A stretch of 8,317 nt of DNA from Pseudomonadota bacterium (lineage in GTDB: Bacteria; Desulfobacterota; Desulfobacteria; Desulfobacterales; RPRI01), in assembly GCA_018830925.1 (NCBI GenBank), contig JAHJRK010000129.1, positions 1-8,317 on the forward strand, written 5' to 3'. The first letter of the stretch is position 1; every line of letters starts with the position of its first letter. The position numbers were made by a program, and so were the translations under genes. Shown piece by piece: positions 1-7,022 of the stretch. The notes under the pieces are model-generated. The model had not been told where the DNA came from and did not search any database. It saw nothing but the letters and a program-made list of their open reading frames with translations.

Positions 1-761
1 CTTGCCATTGTATCGCCGATCTTATAAAGAAGGATAAAGGCGAGAATCCAGATTGCGCCGCTCCTGCTGAAATACTCCGCAATCGGATCAATCACCGCCT
101 CCCGCAGGGTTTTGGGGGTGCCCGCAATAATTTCAGGTTCCGGGGAAAGTACTGTTGCTATCATGCAGGGCAGAAGACAGGCTGCCATGATAAGATAGAC
201 CGCCTTAAAAGATATCGCATCGGCCATAATAAAGCCGCCGCCTGAAGCAAGCAGCATACCCACACGGTATCCGTTTACATAAAGAGAAGAGCCGAGGCCG
301 AGCTCTCGATCCGAAAGGCTTTCCCGCCTGAATGCATCTACTATGATATCCTGGGTTGCGCTGAAGAATGTTACAAGTATGGCGGCAATAACTACATAAA
401 GAGGTTTAACGCCAGGTTCGGTGAATGCGAGCCCGGCAATCGACAAAACAAGGAGTATCTGGGCGGCGATAAGCCATCCTCGTCTCCTTCCCAGAAAAGG
501 CGGTATATAACGATCAAGAAAAGGGGCCCAGAGAAACTTTACCGTGTAGGGAAGCCCCACGAGAGAGATCATGCCGATCATCGCAAGATCGACTCCTTCC
601 TTCTTCATCCACGCCTGCAACAAAGATATGGTTAAGAGAAGAGGAAGTCCGCATGCAAAACCCATAACAAAGGTCACGAGCATGCGGCCGCTGAAAATCA
701 CTCTCAGGACAGATCCGTGACTGGCTTGATCCGCGCTTTTATTATCCGCGTTTTGTTGCAC
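1..761 (-). CDS. ampG: AmpG-like MFS muropeptide permease (N-terminal part; runs off the window)
   Basis: I translated this from the complementary strand; the gene enters at 761 and is cut at base 1, leaving about 253 residues. AmpG is an inner-membrane major facilitator that imports anhydro-muropeptides for peptidoglycan recycling. After a hydrophilic 20-residue N-terminus come GFACGLPLLL (34-43), LQAWM (48-52), the loop signature KFLWAPFLDRY (75-85), GRRRGW (91-96) and SATQDIIVDAF (about 134-144). These run closely parallel to E. coli AmpG as I remember it, including a later LSPEPE after a transmembrane helix. The chosen start is GTG at 761, two bases after the pckG stop codon, which suggests translational coupling. 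Its ribosome binding site is weak, and GTG at 701 or ATG at 683 are alternatives. It is last in the rdgB-pckG-ampG run. Family assignment is firm; the exact substrate is inferred. Confidence 0.88.
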   Translation of the reverse strand, partial: MQQNADNKSADQASHGSVLRVIFSGRMLVTFVMGFACGLPLLLTISLLQAWMKKEGVDLAMIGMISLVGLPYTVKFLWAPFLDRYIPPFLGRRRGWLIAAQILLVLSIAGLAFTEPGVKPLYVVIAAILVTFFSATQDIIVDAFRRESLSDRELGLGSSLYVNGYRVGMLLASGGGFIMADAISFKAVYLIMAACLLPCMIATVLSPEPEIIAGTPKTLREAVIDPIAEYFSRSGAIWILAFILLYKIGDTMA

Positions 762-763
762 GG

Positions 764-2746
764 TTAATATCCCGTTTTGCCGTTGTTATGTTTGCGAAGA
801 TCCTCGGGAGTCGCAACCGGCCCGGATATTTTTTTAACAGCAAGCAGTCCTTCCTTCTGTTCATTCAGCACTTCAAATAACCTGCCGGGAACATCCTTTT
901 CTTTTCCGTAAGCCGCGATCTGGAGATCAATCCTTGATGAGATGTTGTCGATATAGAGGGAAAACTGCTTCGTGTAAAGCGATTCCGGATACTCTTTATC
1001 TATTATTGTTTTAAAAAGTTTTTTAAGATCTTCATACTCCGGTATCCCGCCGACAGGCGTTTCAATTGCTCCAACTTCATCGTGAACCCTTCTTTCCAGC
1101 CACGCCAGCCATACTTTGACATCACGTTTTTCACCGAGCAGCTTATTCGAAGTTCCACCCCTTGCCTTATCCGTAAGAAAATAATTAAGCCCGGCCATAA
1201 CCGGTTTTTTGTCTTTTGCTATTTTGTTGTTTCCGAAAAAACGGAACTGGGCATCCATGTAATCGGCGAGGGGGCCGGGTATAAAAGGCGCGTTCGCCCA
1301 GGGCGCCCTTTTAACTCCGGTAGCTCCGACCTCCGTGGCCGTTGCGGCAGATACAATGGATGCGCCTATGACCACACCGTGGTCCGGATTCTTTGCCACG
1401 CGGACAGGCGGCATCGTATCGCTGTCTCTTCCGCTGTATGTAAATACCCTTGTAACAACGCCTTCAGGATCTTCATTTTTCGGAGAATAGTTCGAAAGAG
1501 CTTTTGATGTAAGCGTAACACGGGCATTAGGATGGGATATGGGAACGGGTTTCCCGTTTTTATCAGTCATTCCCTTTTTCCACGGGCCCTGAAAATTATA
1601 GCCTTTTACCGGCGGCTCTTCCCCGTTTCCCGTCCAGTGGGGAACTTTTTTTTCGTCGATGAGGACATTAGACCATATAACCTCTGTTCCTTCATTTCTT
1701 AAAAGCTCCATCAGGCCGGGGTCGCCTTCCCGGTTCACATCCTCAACTATGCCGAAAATCCCGCACTCCGGGTTAACCGATCTTATAGCTCCATTTTCAT
1801 CAATCCACATCTGGGCAAGGTCGTCACCTATAAACAGATGCCCGGCCATAGCTGTTGTCGTCTTCCCGCACCCGCTCGGAGCGGCTCCGGCAAACCAGGT
1901 TACACGGCCCCCAGGTCCTTCGATGCCTGTTATAAACATATGCTCGGAAAGTTCATAGCCCCTGTTTTCATAAACAGCCTTGTCAACCGAAAACCTGTGG
2001 TTTCCCTTTTTAAGCAACAGCGTGTTTCCGGCATAGGTGCAGTTTATGCTGAAAGTTGTCTGATGGCTCCTGTCCATGTAAACACGGGCATCAGGAAGAT
2101 CTTCGGTCCTGTTCTTCCCCTGGCTGTGCAAATTCGTGTAAAAATGTCCCAATCGTTCTACTTCTTTATCAAAATGACGGTAGGAATTTCTGTAAAGAAT
2201 CTCCGCGCTGTGGGAAACATAGGCTGAACTTGTAATCTCTATGGCCGGATTCGACACGGGAGAACCGACTGGCCCTCGCATATAAAAGCCAACGACCATC
2301 TCTTTACCGCGCATGATGCCGGTCATTTTATCCCTGATATCTTTTAACGCATCGTTCCTTAATGTTTTGTTTGCAAGGGAGCTGACTTTTTCATCTTCAT
2401 TTGCAATATAATAGGTGCGGTCCGTTATGCGCCCCTGCTCTTTCTTTAAGTCAAAGTGTATGGTGTGCCCCTTCATTGCAAGTTTTGCCTCCTCGCGGTT
2501 TTTTAGGGCAAGCTCTCTTATATACTGCCTGTCTTCTTCGGAACCTGTGTTGATAAAAACGGAATCAGGTTGACACATGGCAATTGAATTGGCGATTTTC
2601 AAATGCACATCCTGCTGGTTTATTTTAAGAATTCTTGAAAGATTTTCACGGTTGAGCTTTTTCTCAAAAAGACTGCGCGCGCCGTCAAAAGATTTTATCC
2701 CTCCTATCTCCAATAGGATATCAGTCCCTTTCTTTTTGAAAAGCAT
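764..2746 (-). CDS. pckG: Phosphoenolpyruvate carboxykinase, GTP-type (divergent)
   Basis: The 660-residue protein should interconvert oxaloacetate and PEP using a nucleotide and a divalent metal in the cytosol. The hallmark P-loop with the reactive cysteine is present as APSGCGKTT (289-297; Cys293, Lys295). The Mn-ligand region is kept: YAGNTLLLKK (238-247, Lys246/Lys247), EHMFITG (268-274, His269) and GDDLAQM (307-313, Asp308/309). VNPECGIFG (324-332) matches the family INPE.GFFG element, and GPVGSPVSNPAIEIT (158-172) matches the GPLGSP substrate-site region. Several normally conserved pieces differ: SGRDSDTMPPV (438-448) replaces GGRRPxGVP, and GLNYFLTDKARG (519-530) replaces the aromatic-rich guanine-binding segment. 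It is about 40-60 residues longer than usual GTP-PEPCKs (about 600-620). The ATG start is preceded by AAGGGAG with 7-nt spacing. Nucleotide preference for GTP is family-based and not certain here. Confidence 0.88.
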   Translation of the reverse strand: MLFKKKGTDILLEIGGIKSFDGARSLFEKKLNRENLSRILKINQQDVHLKIANSIAMCQPDSVFINTGSEEDRQYIRELALKNREEAKLAMKGHTIHFDLKKEQGRITDRTYYIANEDEKVSSLANKTLRNDALKDIRDKMTGIMRGKEMVVGFYMRGPVGSPVSNPAIEITSSAYVSHSAEILYRNSYRHFDKEVERLGHFYTNLHSQGKNRTEDLPDARVYMDRSHQTTFSINCTYAGNTLLLKKGNHRFSVDKAVYENRGYELSEHMFITGIEGPGGRVTWFAGAAPSGCGKTTTAMAGHLFIGDDLAQMWIDENGAIRSVNPECGIFGIVEDVNREGDPGLMELLRNEGTEVIWSNVLIDEKKVPHWTGNGEEPPVKGYNFQGPWKKGMTDKNGKPVPISHPNARVTLTSKALSNYSPKNEDPEGVVTRVFTYSGRDSDTMPPVRVAKNPDHGVVIGASIVSAATATEVGATGVKRAPWANAPFIPGPLADYMDAQFRFFGNNKIAKDKKPVMAGLNYFLTDKARGGTSNKLLGEKRDVKVWLAWLERRVHDEVGAIETPVGGIPEYEDLKKLFKTIIDKEYPESLYTKQFSLYIDNISSRIDLQIAAYGKEKDVPGRLFEVLNEQKEGLLAVKKISGPVATPEDLRKHNNGKTGY

Positions 2747-2760
2747 GAGAATTCTCCCTT
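2747..2760 (-). promoter_or_regulatory. Ribosome binding site of pckG
   Basis: Reading the complementary strand, AAGGGAG is followed by seven bases and then the ATG at 2746. This is a good Shine-Dalgarno sequence in the 12-bp gap after the rdgB stop codon. It supports the chosen start and co-transcription with rdgB. Confidence 0.7.
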
Positions 2761-3436
2761 ATAGGATTTCAATATCAGTTTTTTCACACCCGGGAATCAC
2801 CTTGAATTTATCAAGTCCCGGCATATTCCGGCTTATCCAGATCATTACTTTGCTGAATTCGCTCTTCAGTTCACAAAGCGCCCTTCCCCTGTGGCTTACT
2901 AAGCTCTTTTCTTCCATGCTCATTTCGGCAAAGGTTTTATTTAAAGGAGGATAGTAAAATACAGGATCATACCCGAATCCATTTATCCCGGAAGGTTTTT
3001 CGGCAATAAGTCCCTCGCAGCGGCCCTCATAGGTGAGAGCATGGCCGGTTGGAACCGCAATTGATATCACGCACTCAAATGCCGCTTTTCTGTTTGCTTT
3101 TCCCTTCATTTCACAAAGCAGCTTTTCGCACCGGTCTCCATCCGTCGACTTTTCGCCGCCGTAGCGGGCTGAAAGAACACCCGGGGCTCCGGAAAGAGCT
3201 TCAACCACAAGACCTGAATCATCGGCAAGAGCAGGAAAACCGAGAACCCTTGATGCAAAACTAGCTTTTTTGTATGCATTCTCATCAAAAGTATCCCCAT
3301 CTTCTTCTATCTGGGGTATCTGGCCGAAATCTTTAAGATTTTTGATTTTAATGGGGAAGTTTTTTAAGAGGTCTTCAATTTCTGCAATTTTACCGCTGTT
3401 TCGGGTGGCTATTACAAGAGTCGTTAAATTATCCAT
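2759..3436 (-). CDS. rdgB: RdgB/HAM1 family XTP/dITP pyrophosphatase
   Basis: A cytosolic nucleotide-pool cleaner that hydrolyses non-canonical purine nucleoside triphosphates (dITP, XTP, ITP) to the monophosphate and pyrophosphate, keeping them out of DNA and RNA. All family motifs are visible in order: ATRNSGKIAEI (10-20), DENAYKKA (51-58), LADDSGL (70-76) with the metal/catalytic acids, GAPGVLSARYGG (83-94), GFGYDPVF (153-160) and SHRGRAL (181-187), the base-recognition loop. At 225 residues it has a C-terminal extension of about 25 residues (LDKFKVIPGCEKTDIEIL) beyond the usual 195-205. The extension has no function that I recognise. The ATG at 3436 places the start codon directly before the conserved N-terminal strand, but the upstream sequence is a poor ribosome binding site. 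A small ORF with a much better site ends 18 bp upstream, so coupled translation is possible. Confidence 0.94.
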   Translation of the reverse strand: MDNLTTLVIATRNSGKIAEIEDLLKNFPIKIKNLKDFGQIPQIEEDGDTFDENAYKKASFASRVLGFPALADDSGLVVEALSGAPGVLSARYGGEKSTDGDRCEKLLCEMKGKANRKAAFECVISIAVPTGHALTYEGRCEGLIAEKPSGINGFGYDPVFYYPPLNKTFAEMSMEEKSLVSHRGRALCELKSEFSKVMIWISRNMPGLDKFKVIPGCEKTDIEIL

Positions 3437-3454
3437 GCCGCAAATATCTTTAAA

Positions 3455-3505
3455 TTAATATGTAAATGAAGCGATTATCTGAACGGAAGAATAGATATAA
3501 ATCAT
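3455..3505 (-). CDS. Possible 16-residue leader or small protein upstream of rdgB
   Basis: On the complementary strand AAAGGAG, five bases, then ATG begins a 16-codon frame, MIYIYSSVQIIASFTY, ending in TAA 18 bp before the rdgB ATG. The ribosome binding site is among the best in the window, while rdgB itself has a weak one. The peptide is hydrophobic and has no run of one amino acid that would suggest classical attenuation. It could be a translated leader that couples ribosomes to rdgB, a small membrane peptide, or chance. No homology is claimed. Confidence 0.35.
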   Translation of the reverse strand: MIYIYSSVQIIASFTY

Positions 3506-3569
3506 GGTTTCTCCTTTGTAAAGTTTTTTCGCCTTTATCGGTTTATTAAGAAGCCGTCATTTATTATTC

Positions 3570-3598
3570 TTTACAAATTTGCCATGTTATATTAAATT
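3570..3598 (+). promoter_or_regulatory. Candidate sigma-70-like promoter for the potassium channel gene
   Basis: TTTACA at 3570-3575 followed 17 bp later by TAAATT at 3593-3598, in an AT-rich stretch about 55 bp before the ATG at 3654. The overlapping TATATT at 3588 is a better -10 box but is too close to this -35. Weak evidence based on sequence match only. Confidence 0.28.
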
Positions 3599-3653
3599 AT
3601 CAATAAATTTAATCGATTCTCTCATTTGACCATTACTCAGGATCAGTCAACAG

Positions 3654-4661
3654 ATGGATATCAAAAAAAGACTGTACTTGATTCTTTTTGCAATCTTCCT
3701 CGTGGTGCTTGCGGGCAGCAGCGGCTACTATATTCTTTTCGGCGGCAAGCCGAAATACATGGACTGCCTGTATATGACAGTAATATCCCTTACAAGTGTC
3801 GGATACGGAGAGATCATACCTGTAACTGGGAATATCCCGGCTCAGATTTTCACCATGATACTTATCACCTTCGGCATGGGAATAATTCTTTACGGCATAA
3901 GCACACTCACGGCAATAATGATTGAAGGTGAACTCTCAGGCATATTAAGGAAAAACAAGATGGAAAACAGAATTAAAAAACTGCACGATCATTATATAGT
4001 CTGCGGCGGCGGTGAAACCGGCCGCCATGTTATAACCGAACTTGTGAAAAACAAGGAAAAAGTCGTTTTGATTGAACATCTCGACGACAACATAGAAAAG
4101 AGCAGGCACATTGAAGACCTTCTCTTCATCAAAGGGGACGCCACGGACGACCAGAACCTGATATTAGCCGGAATAGATAAGGCAGCCGGAATCGTAATAT
4201 GTCTTCCTTCCGATAAAGACACACTTTATGTAACCATGACCGCAAGAATGTTAAACGGCAAAATACGGATTATAAGCAGGATGGTGGATCAGAGCCTTCA
4301 GCCAAAGCTCAAGAAAGCCGGCGCAGACAGCACCGTCTCCCCCAATTTCATCGGCGGGCTTCGCCTGGCTTCCGAAATGCTCCGCCCTGCTGTTGTTGAT
4401 TTTCTTGACAGCATGCTTCGAAGCAGCCAGGGAAATATCCGCATCAGCCAGCTTAATGTTTCTAAAGATTCCAAGATAATCGGGAAAAACATCAGCGAAC
4501 TGGATTTAACGGATAAATACAATATCGTCGTCCTGGGTTCAAGATATAAGGACAGGGAAATACTTTTTAACCCGCCTCCGCACACGGTTTTAATCGAAGA
4601 CCTGGCTGTTATTGTAATGGGAGACGTGGAAAATATAGCAAAAGCCAGACAATTATTCTAA
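3654..4661 (+). CDS. Two-transmembrane potassium channel with RCK (TrkA-N/TrkA-C) domain
   Basis: The 335-residue protein looks like an MthK-type ligand-gated K+ channel of the inner membrane. Residues 6-28 form the first helix. A pore helix leads into the selectivity filter TSVGYGE (47-53), a clear K+ signature, and residues about 64-90 form the second helix. A charged linker (about 91-112) joins the cytoplasmic RCK domain: YIVCGGGETGRHV (114-126) is the Rossmann GxGxxG loop, VVLIEH (137-142) ends in the acidic residue typical of NAD(H)-binding versions, and GDAT (161-164) follows. A TrkA-C-like lobe occupies about 262-335. Such channels assemble as tetramers with an octameric RCK gating ring controlled by Ca2+, nucleotides or c-di-nucleotides; the ligand here cannot be read from the sequence. 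The ATG at 3654 is preceded only by a weak CAGGAT site about 10 bp upstream. The gene stands alone, convergent with the methyltransferase. Confidence 0.92.
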   Translation: MDIKKRLYLILFAIFLVVLAGSSGYYILFGGKPKYMDCLYMTVISLTSVGYGEIIPVTGNIPAQIFTMILITFGMGIILYGISTLTAIMIEGELSGILRKNKMENRIKKLHDHYIVCGGGETGRHVITELVKNKEKVVLIEHLDDNIEKSRHIEDLLFIKGDATDDQNLILAGIDKAAGIVICLPSDKDTLYVTMTARMLNGKIRIISRMVDQSLQPKLKKAGADSTVSPNFIGGLRLASEMLRPAVVDFLDSMLRSSQGNIRISQLNVSKDSKIIGKNISELDLTDKYNIVVLGSRYKDREILFNPPPHTVLIEDLAVIVMGDVENIAKARQLF

Positions 4662-4754
4662 GAGATCTTTGAAGAATACCCGATTTGGGCCAGGTACAAG
4701 GAAGGCGATAACATAGCGCTATCGGACAAAAGGGGGTGTTATGCAAAGGTCTCT

Positions 4755-5582
4755 TTAAATTCTGCGGAAAACAAAGGCGCTCCACTCTTTTTCACGTTCC
4801 TCCTTGCGCATTATAAAATGATTCTTCGAGTAAAGCGGGCAAAGGTCTTTTGCTTCCGATATTTTTATTCCGGAGAAAACAAGCATTGAGCCTTTTACCG
4901 TCAGTTTTACCATCAACGGATAGAGGCTTATCAGGGTCGGACAGCGCAGATTGGCCGTAATAATCGAAAATTGGCCTTTAATTTTCTCAACCGGCATATC
5001 CGATATCTCTATCCTTTTTCCAAGCCCATTTATTCCTGCATTCTCCACAGCCTCTTTTCTTGCGCATGGATCAGTATCAATGCCCGTTGCTCTGCCTGCT
5101 CCGAAAAGGACGCAGGCAATTGCCAGAATACCGCTTCCGGTACCTATATCAAGGACGGTTGAATTAATACCCCGGCTTCCCGAAAACGCGGTATCTTCGA
5201 AAACATGTTCTACGCCTCTTAGTCCAAGCCTTGTAGTCGGGTGATCGCCTCTTCCGAATGATATGCCGGATTGCATCCTGATCACCACATCTTCAGGTCC
5301 TCCCGAAAAAGCAATACGGCAAGGCACAAGAACGATCCTCTTTGATACGCGGACAGGCTTTTCAAAGGACTTTTCCAGAAAGGAACACCCGTGCTTATAA
5401 GAATAGACCAGTTCGCCTTCTGTCACAAGAGCATCGACAGCCCTCTTCAAATCATCCCGTCTGATCTCAAGCCGGTTCAATAAAATCTTCTCAAGCTTCC
5501 TGAAAGTGAGCAGTTCCGGAGAAGCTGCCACCGCTTCAAGGATATCCGCCTGCAGTCTTCCGGCATCTTCATTCCGAGACAT
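4755..5582 (-). CDS. PrmA-type (ribosomal protein L11 methyltransferase-like) SAM-dependent protein methyltransferase with winged-helix-like N-terminus
   Basis: Residues about 95-275 form a class I SAM methyltransferase of the PrmA family. SFGRGDHPTTRLGL (108-121) matches the PrmA FGTGTHPTT element, VLDIGTGSGILAIA (143-156) is motif I, GIDTDP (167-172) is motif II, ITANLRCPTL (208-217) resembles the PrmA VANIL motif, and GSMLVFSGI (231-239) and EWSAFVFRR (266-274) match the C-terminal strands. PrmA trimethylates ribosomal protein L11. The first 75 residues differ from the usual PrmA L11-binding domain. They read like a small winged helix: helices at about 10-20, 25-36 and 43-55, then a basic hairpin GELVYSYKHGCSFLEK (56-71). 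The substrate may therefore not be L11, and other lysine methyltransferases of this branch act on other proteins. The ATG at 5582 has GGAG about 10 bp upstream. Total length is close to PrmA (about 290). Confidence 0.8.
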   Translation of the reverse strand: MSRNEDAGRLQADILEAVAASPELLTFRKLEKILLNRLEIRRDDLKRAVDALVTEGELVYSYKHGCSFLEKSFEKPVRVSKRIVLVPCRIAFSGGPEDVVIRMQSGISFGRGDHPTTRLGLRGVEHVFEDTAFSGSRGINSTVLDIGTGSGILAIACVLFGAGRATGIDTDPCARKEAVENAGINGLGKRIEISDMPVEKIKGQFSIITANLRCPTLISLYPLMVKLTVKGSMLVFSGIKISEAKDLCPLYSKNHFIMRKEEREKEWSAFVFRRI

Positions 5583-5666
5583 GGGGTCTGGTCTCCGGCT
5601 CCTGTTTTACTGTTTGTTATCTGTTTGTGTCGATAAGTTTAACGCCGGTGGAACAGCATTACGGCA

Positions 5667-5718
5667 ATTATAATCTGCAAATTTGCATATTTATCAAAAT
5701 TCGTCAAGGGTATGTCAA
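5667..5718 (-). promoter_or_regulatory. Candidate promoter(s) for the PrmA-like methyltransferase
   Basis: On the complementary strand a perfect TTGACA (5718-5713) is followed after 17 bp by GATAAA (5695-5690). Further downstream is a perfect TATAAT (5672-5667) with TTGATA 19 bp upstream. Either would give a leader of roughly 80-110 nt before the ATG at 5582. The 12-bp palindrome at 5676-5687 lies between the two -10 boxes. Confidence 0.45.
5676..5687. promoter_or_regulatory. Perfect 12-bp palindrome TGCAAATTTGCA, possible operator
   Basis: A self-complementary 12-mer located inside the candidate methyltransferase promoter, just upstream of a perfect TATAAT. The position fits a repressor site for a dimeric regulator, but no cognate regulator is identified. 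Confidence 0.3.
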
Positions 5719-5778
5719 CATAAGGATGATTTTGCGTCGGTCAAGCACGGTGAAAAAACAGCGGATGTAAATGGCGTC

Positions 5779-5790
5779 ATACAATTGTAT
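5779..5790. promoter_or_regulatory. Perfect 12-bp palindrome ATACAATTGTAT, possible operator
   Basis: A second self-complementary 12-mer about 100 bp from the first, between the divergent promoters. Such AT-rich palindromes are common operator shapes, but they also occur by chance in AT-rich DNA. Confidence 0.25.
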
Positions 5791-5859
5791 ATTTATCTTT
5801 ACCATGTCATTTGCCAAACAAAACGATAGCTTGTGTTTCTGCTGAAAATCACTTAGTTC

Positions 5860-5888
5860 TTGACAGCCATATTGCCAAATATTAATAA
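5860..5888 (+). promoter_or_regulatory. Candidate sigma-70-like promoter for corA
   Basis: A perfect TTGACA at 5860-5865 is followed by an AT-rich stretch. TAATAA at 5883-5888 (17-bp spacer) and TATTAA at 5880-5885 (14-bp spacer) are the possible -10 boxes. A perfect TATAAT at 5997-6002, immediately before the corA ribosome binding site, is an alternative but lacks a recognisable -35. Confidence 0.35.
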
Positions 5889-6022
5889 CAAACGGCTTTA
5901 AATCATACGGATCATTCGTTCATGTCAACCGGTTTGTTTGGTTTCCGGATGGAAACTATTTAGCTTGTGAAGGAGAATATTCCCTGATAGAGTCCATATA
6001 ATATTAAGAATAGAGGTAGCAT

Positions 6023-6946
6023 ATGCGCAGAATCTACGAATTACTCAGCGGCAAAGTATTGGAGAACCTTTACGGACAAGGCCAGATAACAGTCTTTGTC
6101 CGCCCGGAAGAGGCCGAACGAAGATACTTGATAGATGAGATGACGATAGATGAGCACACTCTCTATTCCGCCCTCGACCCTGATGAACTGGCGCGTCTGG
6201 AGATAGAGTCGAATCATGCGGCGATAATATTAAAGTGCCCCAGGGCAACTACACAGGATATAGTTAATCAGTTTGAAATCTGTTCCATCGGCATGTTTAT
6301 CTTCAAGGACCAGCTCATAATAGTCGCAGATCATGATATTCCTGTCTTCGATGGCGGCAAGCATTTTCTGAAATGCCAGTCGTTGAAAGATGTGGCAATC
6401 AAGAGCATATATAAAACAACATCTCTTTTCTTAACCCAGCTTCGTTCAATCAACCGGCAGGCCGCCGATATTGAATCGAAGCTCCAGGGAGCAATTAAGA
6501 ACGAACAGCTTATGCATCTCTTTGAACTTGAAAAGGTTCTTGTTTACTATGTCAATGCTATTCATTCAAACTCGATAATGCTGGATAAGTTGCGTAACAA
6601 TATCGTAAAGTTGGGGTTTACCGTTGAACAAGGTGAGCTTTTGGAAGACGTATCGGTTGAAAATTCCCAGTGTGCAAAGCAGGCCGAAATATATTCAAGC
6701 ATTCTCGCCGGACTCATGGATGCCCGTGTTTCCATTATAAGCAACAACCTGAACATAATCATGAAGACACTGACGCTTATCACTTTGGGCATAATGGTTC
6801 CGACTTTTGTTGTAAGCGCCTTCTCCATGAATGTTCATCTTCCATTCGGTATGGATGAAAGCCCTCTATCCTTCTGGATTATCACATCCATTGCATTTGC
6901 CTCGGTTTTTCTTCTCGTTATACTCAAGAAGAAAAATAAATGGTGA
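6023..6946 (+). CDS. corA: CorA-family divalent cation transporter with variant SMN signature
   Basis: The 307-residue protein has the CorA layout. A soluble cytoplasmic domain of about 245 residues contains long helices (TTSLFLTQLRSINRQAADIESKL and the FELEKVLVYYVNAI to NIVKLGF region). It is followed by two C-terminal membrane helices (about 247-267 and 283-301) and a basic tail KKKNKW. CorA forms pentamers in the inner membrane and moves Mg2+, Co2+ or Ni2+. The loop after the first helix normally reads YGMN. Here it is FSMNVHLPFG (267-276), so the first glycine of the signature is serine (codon 6824-6826). The LPFGMDESP loop resembles the short periplasmic loop of CorA proteins from Gram-positive and some anaerobic bacteria. 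AGAGG with a suitable spacing (6012-6016) precedes the ATG at 6023. No neighbouring gene suggests the ion. Family membership is secure; substrate is uncertain because of the altered signature. Confidence 0.88.
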   Translation: MRRIYELLSGKVLENLYGQGQITVFVRPEEAERRYLIDEMTIDEHTLYSALDPDELARLEIESNHAAIILKCPRATTQDIVNQFEICSIGMFIFKDQLIIVADHDIPVFDGGKHFLKCQSLKDVAIKSIYKTTSLFLTQLRSINRQAADIESKLQGAIKNEQLMHLFELEKVLVYYVNAIHSNSIMLDKLRNNIVKLGFTVEQGELLEDVSVENSQCAKQAEIYSSILAGLMDARVSIISNNLNIIMKTLTLITLGIMVPTFVVSAFSMNVHLPFGMDESPLSFWIITSIAFASVFLLVILKKKNKW

Positions 6947-6993
6947 TTTAAGACAGGTTGCGGCGGAACAAACATATCGGAAACGGAGTTTCA

Positions 6994-7022
6994 CAAATAT
7001 TTTTACTTCTCCACAATATTTG
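6994..7022. terminator. Weak inverted repeat between convergent corA and epimerase gene
   Basis: CAAATATT (6994-7001) and AATATTTG (7015-7022) form an 8-bp AT-only stem with a 13-nt loop overlapping the epimerase stop codon. It sits where a shared terminator would be expected, but it lacks a GC-rich stem. Low confidence. Confidence 0.2.

Larger units (their letters stand above)
5583..6022. other. 440-bp divergent intergenic region between the methyltransferase and corA
   Basis: No convincing gene lies here. The region is AT-rich and contains candidate promoters for both flanking genes, two perfect 12-bp palindromes (5676-5687 and 5779-5790), a short 6-bp hairpin GTTTCC-GGAT-GGAAAC (5941-5956) and the palindrome AACCGGTT (5927-5934). 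The corA side carries a potential leader of about 130 nt if the promoter at 5860 is used. I looked for an M-box or other Mg2+-sensing riboswitch core and did not recognise one. A 24-codon frame at 5771-5845 lacks a ribosome binding site. Confidence 0.6.

Noticed and set aside
1082..2227. Several plus-strand open frames of about 100-140 codons opposite pckG
   Set aside because: They are antisense to a clear PEPCK gene, show no recognisable motifs, and have proline/arginine/serine-rich translations typical of shadow frames.
4713..4722. Palindrome ATAGCGCTAT between the convergent channel and methyltransferase genes as a terminator
   Set aside because: The stem is short, with no usable loop and no T-tract on either strand. 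It could be chance.
5771..5845. 24-codon plus-strand ORF in the divergent intergenic region
   Set aside because: No ribosome binding site, an odd cysteine-rich translation, and overlap with a palindrome and promoter-like sequence.
5860..6022. Mg2+-sensing riboswitch (M-box) upstream of corA
   Set aside because: None of the conserved M-box core strings was recognised, and the leader contains only a small 6-bp hairpin.
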